From Lacinutrix sp. C3R15 (GTDB taxonomy: Bacteria; Bacteroidota; Bacteroidia; Flavobacteriales; Flavobacteriaceae), in assembly GCF_018860825.1 (NCBI RefSeq), contig NZ_JAHKPZ010000038.1, forward strand, positions 1 through 64,000: a stretch of 64,000 nucleotides of DNA, read 5' to 3'. Shown here piece by piece: positions 27,366 through 37,307 of this stretch. A program made the position numbers and the translations under genes. Each line of letters begins with the position of its first letter. Within the stretch, counting starts at the first letter, position 1. The notes below the pieces were generated by a model. It made no database searches and had not been told where the DNA came from. It worked only from the letters and a program-made list of their open reading frames with translations.

Positions 27366-28508
27366 TTATATTTTATTAATAATTTCTGCTGCCTTTTTTA
27401 AAGTATCCTTTGTTTTGGCAAAACAAAAACGCAATACCTTATCATCTTTGTTATCATCATTAAAAACCGATAATGGTATAGCAGCTAATTTATTTTCAAC
27501 CGTTAATCGTTTTGCAAAATCTACATCGTATTCTTGGGTAATTTCAGAAAAATTTAAAACCTGAAAATACGTTCCTTGTGATGCTTGAAAAGTAAATCTT
27601 GAGTCTTTAATCAAACTTAAAAACAAATCTCTTTTTTCTTGATAGAATGCTGCTATTTCTAGATAATGATTAGAATCTTGTAAATAATCTGCCAACCCTT
27701 TTTGCATAGGATGGTTTACAGAAAACACATTAAACTGGTGTACTTTTCTAAACTCTGTCATCAACGGTTTTGGAGCGCAACAATACCCTATTTTCCAACC
27801 CGTATTATGAAAAGTTTTACCAAAAGAAGCTGTTATAAAACTTCTAGCTTTTAAATCAGGAAACAAACAAGCGCTTTGGTGCTTTTTACCATCAAAAATA
27901 ATATGCTCATACACCTCATCACTAAGCACAATAATATTTGTGTTTTTAGTAAGTGCTTCAAGTTGCAACATATCTGCTTTACTTAAAACACTACCACTAG
28001 GATTATGTGGTGTATTTATTATAATCATCTTTGTTTTATGGTTAATTTTTTGCTTTACAGCACTCCAATCTACACTATAATTTGGTGCATTTAACTGTAC
28101 GGAAACAGGTTTTGCTCCTTGAAGTAAAATTGCTGGTTCATAACAATCATAAGCAGGTTTAAAAATAATAACCTCATCCTCCTGTTTTACAAAAGCAGAA
28201 ATAATAGTAAAAATAGCCTGTGTAGCTCCAGCAGTAATGGTAATTTCTGTTTCGGGATGATAACTACTGTTATATAATAAATCAAATTTATTAGCAATAC
28301 GCTCTCTTAACTCAATATTTCCTGGCATTGGCGCGTATTGGTTATAACCAGATTGCATGGCTTTGGCAACCAAATCCTTTAATTTTTTATCACTTTTAAA
28401 GTTTGGAAATCCCTGCGATAAATTAATTGCCTGGTGCTTATTTGCTAAGGCACTCATGACAGAAAAAATAGTAGTTTCTATGTTTGGAAGTTTAGAAATA
28501 TGCTTCAT
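27366..28508 (-). CDS. PLP-dependent aminotransferase (methionine aminotransferase, YbdL-like)
   Basis: This 380-residue fold-type I class I/II aminotransferase has the YbdL/kynurenine aminotransferase signature. Visible residues are INLSQGFPNF (29-37), AGATQAIF (93-100), NTPHNPSG (165-172), SDEVYE (196-201) and the PLP lysine K231 in SFGKTF. The C-terminal substrate Arg is in LRFCFAK. It would transaminate methionine or aromatic amino acids with a keto-acid acceptor. The omega-amidase gene nearby suits the methionine-salvage/glutamine transaminase pairing. The start at MKHISKLPNIETTIFSVMSA agrees with family members. Confidence 0.9.
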   Translation of the reverse strand: MKHISKLPNIETTIFSVMSALANKHQAINLSQGFPNFKSDKKLKDLVAKAMQSGYNQYAPMPGNIELRERIANKFDLLYNSSYHPETEITITAGATQAIFTIISAFVKQEDEVIIFKPAYDCYEPAILLQGAKPVSVQLNAPNYSVDWSAVKQKINHKTKMIIINTPHNPSGSVLSKADMLQLEALTKNTNIIVLSDEVYEHIIFDGKKHQSACLFPDLKARSFITASFGKTFHNTGWKIGYCCAPKPLMTEFRKVHQFNVFSVNHPMQKGLADYLQDSNHYLEIAAFYQEKRDLFLSLIKDSRFTFQASQGTYFQVLNFSEITQEYDVDFAKRLTVENKLAAIPLSVFNDDNKDDKVLRFCFAKTKDTLKKAAEIINKI

Positions 28509-28668
28509 AATTATAAATATAATGACAATTTATCTTTAAACGCTTCTTTGTCCTTAATAAAAATAGGAATACCGTTTACAAAAGGAAACACGTGGAATGA
28601 ACAAGAAATTAGTAAAATCTACAAAAAGAAAACAGTAGTTTAATTACATCTATTAATACTTCATTTTT

Positions 28669-28676
28669 TATCTTTG
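28669..28676 (+). promoter_or_regulatory. Bacteroidota-type -7 box (TATCTTTG) for the S46 peptidase gene
   Basis: TATCTTTG matches TAnnTTTG and lies 26 bases before the ATG at 28703. No clear TTG -33 element at the usual distance. Confidence 0.45.
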
Positions 28677-28702
28677 GAAGCATTCAAACAAAAACAGAAC
28701 AT

Positions 28703-30799
28703 ATGAAATTTTTAAAATTTTTATTACTTTTTATAACGCTGAATATGTCAGCGCAGCAAGGTGGTATGTGGATTCCTTCACTATTAGAAGGTATGAACGA
28801 AACCGAAATGGCAAATCTTGGCAGTAAACTTACAGCCCAAGATATTTATGATGTGAACCAATCTAGTTTAAAAGACGCTATTGGTCATTTTAATGGTGGT
28901 TGTACCAGTGAAGTTATTAGTGACAAAGGATTAATTTTAACTAACCATCACTGCGGATTTAGTCAAATACAATCACATTCTTCATTAGAAAACGACTATT
29001 TAAAAGATGGTTTTTGGGCCATGTCTTTAGATGAAGAATTACCAAACGAAGGTTTATTTGTTGAGTTTATTGTTAGCATTACAGATATAACAGAAGAAAT
29101 TCTTGCTGTTATTAACGATGACATGACCGAAAAAGAAAAGCAATCTGTTATCGATAAAAACGCTAATGGCTTAATGAAAAATTGGCCTAGAGAGGCTTGG
29201 CAAGATGTAAAAGTGAAAGCTTTTTTTAAAGGAAATCAATATTTTTTATTCGTTACAGAACGTTTTGAAGATATTCGTTTGGTTGGTGCACCACCAACAA
29301 GCATTGGTAAATTTGGTAGTGATACAGACAATTGGGTGTTCCCGAGACATACTGGAGATTTCTCTATGTTTCGTATTTATGCTGATGCTAATAACAGACC
29401 TGCAAAATACAGCAAAGACAACAAACCATACAAGCCAAAACACTTTTTACCAGTTTCTTTAGATGGTGTTGAAGAAGGTGACTTTACTATGGTTTTTGGT
29501 TTTCCTGGAACCACAAATGAGTACCTTCCTGCTGTAGCAATTGAGCATATTACCCAAGAATTTAACCCAACAAATATTGCTATTCGTGAAGCTGCATTAC
29601 AAGTGATTGATGCAAAAATGAAAGAAAGTGATGCAGTAAGAATTAAATACGCCTCTAAACAAGCACGTATTGCTAACGCTTGGAAAAAATGGATTGGCGA
29701 GAATTTAGGAATTGAAAAAAGTGATGCTGTTGCAAAACGACGTGCTTTTGAAGCTACTTTTACTAAAGCGTTAAAAGAAAAAGGACTAGAAGATAAATAC
29801 GGAAATATTTTACCTCAATTTGACAAATTATATAGTGACTTTGCACCTATAAACATTAAACGCAGAAACTTTATTGAAGTCTTTTTGGTAACTAATGAGT
29901 TAATGCAAATGACGTTTAGAGCCTACCAAATGGAACAAGCTATCACTGCAAACCCGGAAGCTTTTGACAAAGCAAAAGAGCGTTTAGAAGGAACCCTAAA
30001 AAGCATTCATAAAAATTATGATGTAGCTGTAGATAAAGGTGTTTTTACTAATGTAATGCCTTTTTACAATAAAGATGTAGATGCTTCTATTTATGACAAA
30101 ACAGCTTTCACTACCCTAGACAACGCTTTAAAACTTTTAGATGGAGATGCTAAAGCCGTAATTAAAAAGCTAAATAAAGATGTGGCATACCAATATGCCA
30201 AACCAATGATTGAAGAGTTCTACAGCACAATAAACAAAGAATTTGAAGAAAAAAACGAACCTATTACAGCCTTACAAACTACGTATATGACTGCTTTAAT
30301 GAAAGCTTTACCAGAAGCACGTTATTTTCCAGATGCTAATAGTACGCTTCGTGTAACCTATGGTCAAGTACGAGGTTACTCACCAAGAGACGCTGTATAT
30401 TACAACCCTGTGAGTTATTTAGAAGGTGTGGTTGAAAAATATGTTCCTGGAGATTATGAATTTGATGTTCCAGAAAAGTTATTAGAACTTTATAAAAACA
30501 AAGATTATGGTCAATATGCAGATAGTAACGGAAAAGTGCCTGTTTGCTTTTTAGGAACCAACCACACTACAGGAGGAAACTCTGGAAGCCCTGCCATTGA
30601 TGCACACGGAAACTTAGTAGGACTTAACTTTGACAGAGTTTGGGAAGGTACTATGAGCGATATGAATTACGATCCTGAAATTTGCCGAAATATTATGGTA
30701 GATTTACGTTATGTATTATTTATTGTAGATAAATACGCTGGAGCCACGCATTTAATTGACGAGATGCAATTGGTACACCCTAAAACAGATAAGCAATAA
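28703..30799 (+). CDS. S46-family dipeptidyl peptidase, DPP11-like by S1 residue
   Basis: This 698-residue exported serine peptidase has a signal peptide (1-17) and GGMWIPSLL at the mature start, as in the S46 family. The catalytic residues are visible: His in TNHHCGF (82/83), Asp in PRHTGDF (D219) and Ser in GGNSGSPAID (S627). The residue 18 positions after the catalytic Ser is R645 (NFDRVW). In Porphyromonas DPP11 the equivalent Arg selects Asp/Glu at P1, whereas DPP7 has Gly there. So an Asp/Glu-specific dipeptidyl peptidase of the periplasm is inferred; this depends on my recalled numbering. It releases dipeptides for peptide-based nutrition. A strong terminator follows. Confidence 0.9.
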   Translation: MKFLKFLLLFITLNMSAQQGGMWIPSLLEGMNETEMANLGSKLTAQDIYDVNQSSLKDAIGHFNGGCTSEVISDKGLILTNHHCGFSQIQSHSSLENDYLKDGFWAMSLDEELPNEGLFVEFIVSITDITEEILAVINDDMTEKEKQSVIDKNANGLMKNWPREAWQDVKVKAFFKGNQYFLFVTERFEDIRLVGAPPTSIGKFGSDTDNWVFPRHTGDFSMFRIYADANNRPAKYSKDNKPYKPKHFLPVSLDGVEEGDFTMVFGFPGTTNEYLPAVAIEHITQEFNPTNIAIREAALQVIDAKMKESDAVRIKYASKQARIANAWKKWIGENLGIEKSDAVAKRRAFEATFTKALKEKGLEDKYGNILPQFDKLYSDFAPINIKRRNFIEVFLVTNELMQMTFRAYQMEQAITANPEAFDKAKERLEGTLKSIHKNYDVAVDKGVFTNVMPFYNKDVDASIYDKTAFTTLDNALKLLDGDAKAVIKKLNKDVAYQYAKPMIEEFYSTINKEFEEKNEPITALQTTYMTALMKALPEARYFPDANSTLRVTYGQVRGYSPRDAVYYNPVSYLEGVVEKYVPGDYEFDVPEKLLELYKNKDYGQYADSNGKVPVCFLGTNHTTGGNSGSPAIDAHGNLVGLNFDRVWEGTMSDMNYDPEICRNIMVDLRYVLFIVDKYAGATHLIDEMQLVHPKTDKQ

Positions 30800-30829
30800 G
30801 CATCTCGCTTATACCTAAAATTAAGTATC

Positions 30830-30871
30830 AAAAAAACCTGTCTCGTTTTAAAACGAGACAGGTTTTTTTTT
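30830..30871. terminator. Strong bidirectional rho-independent terminator
   Basis: A perfect 28-base palindrome (30836-30863, stem core CCTGTCTCG/CGAGACAGG) is flanked by six A and eight or more T. It lies between the convergent S46 peptidase and MutS-like genes. Confidence 0.9.
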
Positions 30872-30940
30872 ATTTAGATTGCGCAAAAACCAATAAGTAA
30901 ATACCTATTCTTCTATTTTAGCATCTGTATTTTTAGCTAC

Positions 30941-32710
30941 TTAAACAATCTCCATCTTCTTCAACAAAAAACTAGCATTCATATTTTGACAAATACCTTG
31001 TTTTAATTTGTAATCAAAATACAATTCGTCGTTTACAATTTCTGCATCAAAATAATAGTTTTTTACTTCATCGAGTTCTTTTTCAATTTCGCATAAACTT
31101 AAATCATGCGTTGCTATAATTCCTATTGCGTTTTTAGAAACTAATTTTTCAACAAACTTACGAGAACCAATCGCTTTATCTGTAGAGTTTGTGCCTTTTA
31201 AAATTTCATCCAGAATAATAAAATATCTATCCTCTTGTAAAGCGTCTACAATAAACTTTAAGCGCGTTAACTCGCTAAAGAAATAACTACTGTCATCGGT
31301 AAGAGAATCGCTGGTACGCATACTTGTAATCAATTTTATAGGATTGTATATGCTAGACGTTGCGCAAATAGGCAAGCCTACATTTGCCATCACGATATGT
31401 AAGGAAACGGTTCGTAAAAAAGTACTCTTTCCTGCCATATTAGCTCCTGTAACAATAAAAAACTGTTGGTCTGTGATGGTTAAATCACTTGCAACTCTTT
31501 TAGAAGCATCTAGTAATGGATGCCCTAAATTTTTAGCTTCTAATACAGTATCATTAGCCACAATTTCTGGAAAAACATATTCTTGGTGATTAAAAGTATA
31601 GGCACCAAAAGTATTATATGCATCAAAAAAAGCAACCACTTCAAACCAGTGCGCAACTGTAGTTTTGTATTGTGCAATCCATTGTTCTATAGCATATGCG
31701 TTTCTTAAGTCGGATAAGAAAAAACCGTTTCCAAAAATGGCAGAAATTAAATTATTTCTATTGTCTAAAGCATCTAAATTTTTTGAGAACTGCTTAAAAA
31801 TAAGGGAAGCTTTTTTTTCCTCCTGCTGTATGTATGCTTGCTTTTCTTTTAATAAAGAACTTGTAAAACTTTCACTTTCTATTTGCTGTAATAAGGAAGC
31901 ATATTGTTTAAAAACATCTTTTACCTTATCTGTATTTGCAGCAAGAATATTTATTTTTTTAAGATATATACCAGAAATACCTAAACCTATAAGCAACCAA
32001 TACCCTAAAAATAAAAAGGAGATCACCTCAAAAATTGCTAATAATAAAACAATAGCAGAACCAATAGTAAAAGCCAGTGGTAAAACCCGCATGACTTTAG
32101 GCAAAAATGAAGTATGCGCTTTTAGCCATTCTATAATTTGTATTGCAGGAGTTTCTATTTTAATTAAACTTGCAACTGCTTTAAAATGTTGTCGCCATTT
32201 TGGCTTATTCGCTAATTCTTTAATTGCTTCTTGACGTAAATTAATGTTTTCAATATTATTTGCCGTAAGCGCTTGCACTAAAGCTTTGGTACCTTCTTCT
32301 GTTGCTGTTCTATTAATAAACTGAAAAAAAGAACCCTTACCAAACAAATCAATATCTAAGCTAAAAGCATGGTTTGGGTTTTGATACTGTAAGCCTGTTT
32401 CTCTTTCTTTAAAATCTCCAGAAGCTATTTTAAGCTCTTCTTCATTAATAGTAATTAATGCTTTTTTTAACTTATGTTGGTATTTAAGATCTGTGTATTT
32501 AGAAAGTAAATAGATAAAAACAGCGATACCTAAAAGCGCTATAGGTATTACTATTTTAGCAGTATTAAAAGTATAATAAACACCTATAGCAGTAGCTACA
32601 AATACCACAAATCTTACTAAACTTAAACTTGTAAGTTGTTTAAATAACTGTTTAGCTTCTAGCGTATATTGTTCTTTTTCTTGCTTGTAAAATGTATTTG
32701 AATCTTGCAT
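30941..32710 (-). CDS. Membrane-associated MutS-family ATPase
   Basis: This 589-residue protein has a C-terminal MutS domain V ATPase: Walker A GANMAGKST (near residue 421), SDSLTDDSSYFFSELTRLK, Walker B FIILDEI (near 505) and ATHDLSLCEIE. Before it are helical segments resembling the MutS clamp/lever. The mismatch-recognition domain is missing. Instead there are hydrophobic TM stretches near residues 30-70 and 210-250 (LAFTIGSAIVLLLAIFEVI). So it is probably anchored in the inner membrane. Such proteins are frequent in Bacteroidota and are often misnamed DNA mismatch repair; their role is unknown. It starts 3 bases after the M28 peptidase stop, so the two are co-transcribed. Confidence 0.85.
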   Translation of the reverse strand: MQDSNTFYKQEKEQYTLEAKQLFKQLTSLSLVRFVVFVATAIGVYYTFNTAKIVIPIALLGIAVFIYLLSKYTDLKYQHKLKKALITINEEELKIASGDFKERETGLQYQNPNHAFSLDIDLFGKGSFFQFINRTATEEGTKALVQALTANNIENINLRQEAIKELANKPKWRQHFKAVASLIKIETPAIQIIEWLKAHTSFLPKVMRVLPLAFTIGSAIVLLLAIFEVISFLFLGYWLLIGLGISGIYLKKINILAANTDKVKDVFKQYASLLQQIESESFTSSLLKEKQAYIQQEEKKASLIFKQFSKNLDALDNRNNLISAIFGNGFFLSDLRNAYAIEQWIAQYKTTVAHWFEVVAFFDAYNTFGAYTFNHQEYVFPEIVANDTVLEAKNLGHPLLDASKRVASDLTITDQQFFIVTGANMAGKSTFLRTVSLHIVMANVGLPICATSSIYNPIKLITSMRTSDSLTDDSSYFFSELTRLKFIVDALQEDRYFIILDEILKGTNSTDKAIGSRKFVEKLVSKNAIGIIATHDLSLCEIEKELDEVKNYYFDAEIVNDELYFDYKLKQGICQNMNASFLLKKMEIV

Positions 32711-32713
32711 TGT

Positions 32714-33652
32714 TTATAGTTGCATGGTATCTAATTTTTGAAAAACAGCTAGTATGGTATGTACCGCATTTTTATAAAAATCAGGATGAATATTTTTGTA
32801 ATCGTCTGTTGGTTGGTGGTAATCTTTATGATCTTCAACACCAAAATAAATAAAAGGAATACCTGCTTTATGAAAGGATGCATGGTCTGAAGCATAGGTC
32901 CAATCGTCTAGTTTATCGCTACCATCATGCCCAATACGCAATTGTAAGTTGCCATAAGGAATTGTATTTTTAATAGGAGCTTCTAAATGTTTGTAGTATT
33001 TAGAACCAACAGCATATAATTGGTTTTTATCGCTTCTACTTATCATATCCATATTGATATTTAACTTAATATTTTCAATAGGAATAATGCTATTTTCCAC
33101 AAAATATTTAGAACCTACTAAGCCTAGCTCTTCTGCATCAACAGCAGCTAAAATTACAGAATGCTTAGGCGGATTTTCTTTAAAGTATTCCGCGAAAGCG
33201 ATTAAAGCAGCAATACCAGAAGCGTCATCATCTGCACCATTATAAATTTCTCCGTTTTGTATACCTTCATGGTCATAATGGGCAGATAAAATAATGTACT
33301 CTTTAGTGTTTGATGTACCAGGTATAAGAGCTAAAACATTAGCCGCATGATACGTTTTTCCTGCTTGAAAAGTAAAGGATTGCAAATACCCAGAACCTAA
33401 AGGATGTACTCCTAATTGGGCAAAGCGTTCTACAATATACTCTTGGGCTAAAGCAGCACCATTAGTACCTGTTCTTCGTCCTTCATACGCATCAGAAGAC
33501 AGTATTTCAACGTCTTCCAGCAATGCGCTTGTATTTAAATAATAGGCTGTAGAAACCACCGCAGCTTCTGTATTCTTTTGCGATGTGTTTTGCGTTTTGC
33601 AGCTTATAACAAATACCACTAAAAATAAACAAGTAAAGTATCTATAATTCAT
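32714..33652 (-). CDS. M28-family zinc metallopeptidase lipoprotein
   Basis: This 312-residue lipoprotein peptidase has its start set at 33652 (MNYRYFTCLFLVVFVISC, lipidated C18). A longer in-frame start at 33682 lies inside a terminator hairpin and has no signal-like sequence. The M28 metal ligands are visible: H125 and D127 (SAHYDHEG), D142 region (GADDDASG), E174/E175 (DAEELGL), D202 (NMDMIS) and a final His in SDHASFHKAG. It would remove N-terminal amino acids or cleave peptides in the periplasm. It is followed after 3 bases by the membrane MutS-like gene; the pairing is unexplained. Confidence 0.88.
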   Translation of the reverse strand: MNYRYFTCLFLVVFVISCKTQNTSQKNTEAAVVSTAYYLNTSALLEDVEILSSDAYEGRRTGTNGAALAQEYIVERFAQLGVHPLGSGYLQSFTFQAGKTYHAANVLALIPGTSNTKEYIILSAHYDHEGIQNGEIYNGADDDASGIAALIAFAEYFKENPPKHSVILAAVDAEELGLVGSKYFVENSIIPIENIKLNINMDMISRSDKNQLYAVGSKYYKHLEAPIKNTIPYGNLQLRIGHDGSDKLDDWTYASDHASFHKAGIPFIYFGVEDHKDYHQPTDDYKNIHPDFYKNAVHTILAVFQKLDTMQL

Positions 33653-33680
33653 ATGGAATGATTTGATGCTAAAGCTAAAC

Positions 33681-33712
33681 AAAAAATCTCAAGATTGCTC
33701 TTGAGATTTTTT
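33681..33712 (-). terminator. Terminator of the sdhCAB operon
   Basis: A 14-bp stem (33681-33694 with 33699-33712), AT-rich at its ends, with T-run after it on the minus strand. It lies 39 bases downstream of the sdhB stop and also excludes the upstream start of the M28 gene. Confidence 0.8.
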
Positions 33713-33750
33713 GTTTTATATGAGATTCTTTGCTTACGCTCTGAATGACA

Positions 33751-34500
33751 TTATCCTTTTAAAGACGCTTTTAAATACTCGCTGTTCATACGTGCAATGT
33801 TTTCTAAAGAAATTCCTTTAGGACATTCTACCTCACAAGCTCCAGTATTGGTACAGTTACCAAAACCTTCTTCGTCCATTTGTTTTACCATATTTAAAAC
33901 ACGGTCTGTAGCTTCTATTTTACCTTGAGGTAAAAGTGCAAATTGCGATACTTTAGCACCAACAAATAACATAGCACTTGAATTTTTACAAGAAGCAACA
34001 CATGCACCACAACCAATACAAGTAGCAGCTTCAAAAGCTTTATCTGCATCGTGTTTGTTTACAGGAATTGCATTTGCATCAATAGTATTACCCGAAGTAT
34101 TTACAGATATAAATCCTCCTGCATGTTGAATTCTATCAAAAGCACCTCTATCTACAATTAAATCTTTTACAACAGGAAATGCAGTAGCTCTAAATGGCTC
34201 GATAGTAATAGTATCTCCATCTTTAAACATACGCATGTGTAACTGGCATGTTGTTACACCACGATCAGGACCATGTGCTTCTCCGTTAATATATAAAGAA
34301 CACATACCACAGATTCCTTCACGACAATCGTGATCAAAAGCTACAGGTTCTTCATCGTTATTTACAAGTTGTTCGTTAAGTACATCTAACATTTCAAGGA
34401 AAGACATATCTGGTGAAATATCGCTGACTTTATAATCAACCATTTTACCTTTATCACTAGCGTTTTTTTGACGCCAAATCTTAAGTGTTAAATTCATCAT
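33751..34500 (-). CDS. sdhB: Succinate dehydrogenase / fumarate reductase iron-sulfur subunit
   Basis: This 249-residue subunit carries electrons from the flavin to the membrane cytochrome. Cysteine ligands are in place for a plant-type [2Fe-2S] cluster (C59, C64, C67, C85), a [4Fe-4S] cluster (C161, C164, C167, with C226) and a [3Fe-4S] cluster (C171, C216, C222). Motifs include [23 protein letters not shown] and [11 protein letters not shown]. It is the last gene of the sdhCAB operon, 8 bases after sdhA. The Fe-S clusters would be supplied by the SUF system that lies later in the window. Confidence 0.96.
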   Translation of the reverse strand: MMNLTLKIWRQKNASDKGKMVDYKVSDISPDMSFLEMLDVLNEQLVNNDEEPVAFDHDCREGICGMCSLYINGEAHGPDRGVTTCQLHMRMFKDGDTITIEPFRATAFPVVKDLIVDRGAFDRIQHAGGFISVNTSGNTIDANAIPVNKHDADKAFEAATCIGCGACVASCKNSSAMLFVGAKVSQFALLPQGKIEATDRVLNMVKQMDEEGFGNCTNTGACEVECPKGISLENIARMNSEYLKASLKG

Positions 34501-34508
34501 AGCTTCCT

Positions 34509-36521
34509 TTATTTGTAACTTCTTTGTTTTAATTCTATATCCTTGAACTCTAATTCTTCTTTGTGTAAAACAGCATCGCTAGGCTCTCCTTTATACTCCC
34601 AAGCAGCAACGTATGCAAAGTTTTCATCGTCACGTTTTGCTTCTCCTTTTTGCTCACCATCTAATTCTACAGCATCTTCTCTAAAGTGTCCTCCACAAGA
34701 TTCTTCTCTATTAAGAGCATCTTTAGCAAATAACTCACCTAATTCTAAGAAATCTGCAACACGACCAGCTTTTGCTAATTCTTCATTATATTCTTCGTTT
34801 GTTCCAGGAACTTTAACATCTTTCCAGAATTCTTCACGAAGGGCTTTAATTTCTGAAATAGCTTCTGTTAAACCTTTAACATTACGAGCCATACCTACTT
34901 TATTCCACATGATTTTCCCTAATTTCTTATGGAAATAATCTACAGAGTGTTTTCCTTTATTATTAACAAAGAAATCTAATTTTTCACGAACTTCTTTTTC
35001 TGCATCCGCAAATTCTTTAGTTTCTGTTGAAATAGGTCCTGTACGAATATCATTAGATAAATAATCTCCAATAGTATATGGTAACACAAAATAACCATCT
35101 GCTAAACCTTGCATTAATGCCGAAGCTCCAAGTCTGTTTGCTCCATGATCAGAGAAGTTAGCTTCTCCAATACAGTATAAACCAGGAACGGTTGTCATTA
35201 AGTTATAATCTACCCAAATGCCTCCCATGGTATAGTGTACTGCTGGATAAATCATCATAGGTGTATTGTATGGATCTTGATCTACGATCTTCTCATACAT
35301 TTGGAATAAGTTTCCGTATTTATTTTTAATTACTTCTTGTCCTAATTTAGTAACAAGTGCCGCATCATTTTCATTTAAACCTTTAACGTGTGCTTGCTCT
35401 TTTCCGTAACGTTGAATTGCCGAAGCAAAATCTAAGAAAACAGCTTCACCAGTTGCGTTTACACCAAAACCAGCATCACAACGCTCTTTTGCTGCACGCG
35501 AGGCAACATCACGAGGTACTAAGTTACCAAAGGCAGGATATCTACGTTCTAAGTAGTAATCTCTATCTTCTTCTGCTAAATCTTTTGGTTTTAATGTACC
35601 TGCTTTAATAGCCTCTACATCTTTCATATGTTTTGGTACCCAAATACGTCCATCATTACGTAAAGACTCAGACATTAACGTTAGTTTAGACTGGTGATCT
35701 CCAGAAACTGGAATACATGTTGGGTGAATTTGTGTGTAACAAGGGTTTGCAAAGTAAGCACCACGTTTGTGTGCTTTCCATGCTGCAGTTACGTTACTTC
35801 CCATCGCGTTTGTAGATAAGAAGAATACGTTACCATAACCACCAGTACCAAGAACAACAGCGTGTGCTGAGTGTCTTTCAATTTCACCAGTAATTAAGTT
35901 ACGTGTTATAATTCCACGAGCTTTTCCATCAACCTTAACAACGTCTAACATTTCGTGACGGTTGTACATTTTGATTTTACCACGACCTATTTGACGGTTC
36001 ATGGCAGAATATGCTCCTAATAATAATTGTTGTCCTGTTTGTCCAGCAGCATAAAAAGTACGTGATACTAGTACTCCACCAAATGAACGGTTATCTAATA
36101 ATCCACCATACTCACGAGCAAAAGGAACTCCTTGCGCCACACATTGGTCAATTATATTTGCTGAAACCTCAGCCAAACGATATACGTTAGCTTCACGAGA
36201 ACGATAATCTCCTCCTTTTACAGTATCATAAAATAATCTGTAAGTAGAATCCCCATCTCCTTGGTAATTTTTTGCTGCGTTAATACCTCCTTGTGCTGCA
36301 ATAGAGTGCGCACGTCTTGGAGAATCTTGAAAACAAAATGCTTTTACATTGTAACCAAGCTCTGCTAAGGTAGCAGCAGCCGATCCACCTGCTAAACCTG
36401 TACCAACAACAATAACATCTATGTTACGTTTGTTAGCAGGATTTACTAAATTGATATGATTTTTATAGTCTGTCCATTTATCTTTAATTGGACCCTTTGG
36501 TATTTTTGAATCTAAAGCCAT
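34509..36521 (-). CDS. sdhA: Succinate dehydrogenase / fumarate reductase flavoprotein subunit
   Basis: This 670-residue subunit oxidises succinate to fumarate in the TCA cycle and respiratory chain. The FAD-binding motif is [13 protein letters not shown] (38-50), and H72 ([15 protein letters not shown]) is the His expected to bind FAD covalently. Substrate-side residues are in [14 protein letters not shown] and in the GGIWVDYN and [20 protein letters not shown] segments. The length and the sequence fit the Bacteroidota type with a b558 anchor (class B), not the E. coli type. It is 12 bases after sdhC. Confidence 0.96.
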   Translation of the reverse strand: MALDSKIPKGPIKDKWTDYKNHINLVNPANKRNIDVIVVGTGLAGGSAAATLAELGYNVKAFCFQDSPRRAHSIAAQGGINAAKNYQGDGDSTYRLFYDTVKGGDYRSREANVYRLAEVSANIIDQCVAQGVPFAREYGGLLDNRSFGGVLVSRTFYAAGQTGQQLLLGAYSAMNRQIGRGKIKMYNRHEMLDVVKVDGKARGIITRNLITGEIERHSAHAVVLGTGGYGNVFFLSTNAMGSNVTAAWKAHKRGAYFANPCYTQIHPTCIPVSGDHQSKLTLMSESLRNDGRIWVPKHMKDVEAIKAGTLKPKDLAEEDRDYYLERRYPAFGNLVPRDVASRAAKERCDAGFGVNATGEAVFLDFASAIQRYGKEQAHVKGLNENDAALVTKLGQEVIKNKYGNLFQMYEKIVDQDPYNTPMMIYPAVHYTMGGIWVDYNLMTTVPGLYCIGEANFSDHGANRLGASALMQGLADGYFVLPYTIGDYLSNDIRTGPISTETKEFADAEKEVREKLDFFVNNKGKHSVDYFHKKLGKIMWNKVGMARNVKGLTEAISEIKALREEFWKDVKVPGTNEEYNEELAKAGRVADFLELGELFAKDALNREESCGGHFREDAVELDGEQKGEAKRDDENFAYVAAWEYKGEPSDAVLHKEELEFKDIELKQRSYK

Positions 36522-36533
36522 ATTAGATATTTT

Positions 36534-37208
36534 TTAGTGATTAAAATGATGAAACAATGCAATAAAAATGAATCCTAGTGGAATGATAATTGCATACGCT
36601 TTTCCGAATCCTTTTAATCCTTTTGTGTATTTATTATTTGCACCTGCAGATTGAAATGCAGAGCTAAAACCGTGTAGTAAGTGTAGTGCTAAGAAAACAA
36701 AAGCAATACAATATAAAGCAACTCTCCAGATATCTACAAACTTGTGTTGTAGTTCTTCAAAGTATCTAAATTCACCATTAGCAAGTAAACCAGACATATC
36801 GCCTTGAATGTATTTTGTGTTAATTTCTGGTAACCAAAAATCGTAAAAATGTAAACAGATAAAAGCTAAAATAGCTAAACCACTGTAAATCATATTACGA
36901 CTCATCCATGAAGAATTAGCAGCACCATTGTTTTTTGCATAACTTACTGTACGCGCTTTTTTGTTTTTAATTTCTAGTACAAATCCCATTACAAAATGAA
37001 AAATTACACCAAAAATTAAAACCGGTTGCATGACATATTGAATCACCCAAAAAGTACCCATATAATGAGAAACTTGATTAAAAGTGTCTGCACTAAATAC
37101 AGATAATAGGTTGATTGCAAAATGCTGTAATAAGAAAATCATTAGGAAGAGTGCCGAAAGTGCCATGGCAAACTTTCTTCCAATCGAAGAATTTAAAATT
37201 CCGCTCAT
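36534..37208 (-). CDS. sdhC: Succinate dehydrogenase cytochrome b558 subunit
   Basis: This 224-residue membrane anchor has five TM segments (for example FAMALSALFLMIFLLQHFA and YSGLAILAFICLHFYDFW) with several His residues that can bind two hemes b: H28 (LLQHFA), H46 region, H88, H127 region and those near the C-terminal HLLHGF. A single large anchor plus SdhA and SdhB is the arrangement of Bacillus- and Bacteroidota-type complex II, which reduces menaquinone. It is the first gene of the operon and has a well-formed promoter upstream. Confidence 0.95.
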   Translation of the reverse strand: MSGILNSSIGRKFAMALSALFLMIFLLQHFAINLLSVFSADTFNQVSHYMGTFWVIQYVMQPVLIFGVIFHFVMGFVLEIKNKKARTVSYAKNNGAANSSWMSRNMIYSGLAILAFICLHFYDFWLPEINTKYIQGDMSGLLANGEFRYFEELQHKFVDIWRVALYCIAFVFLALHLLHGFSSAFQSAGANNKYTKGLKGFGKAYAIIIPLGFIFIALFHHFNH

Positions 37209-37236
37209 TATTTTATGTAGTTAGATTATAATTACA

Positions 37237-37267
37237 CAAATATAATAAGCCAAAAGTAGGCAGCCAA
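37237..37267 (-). promoter_or_regulatory. Promoter of sdhCAB
   Basis: On the minus strand TTG (37265-37267) and TATATTTG (37237-37244) are 20 bases apart, which fits the Bacteroidota TTG-N17-23-TAnnTTTG consensus. The -7 box is 28 bases before the sdhC ATG. Confidence 0.62.
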
Positions 37268-37307
37268 GCTAAAATGAATTTTAAAAATTTATTTAGAATG
37301 GATTTAA

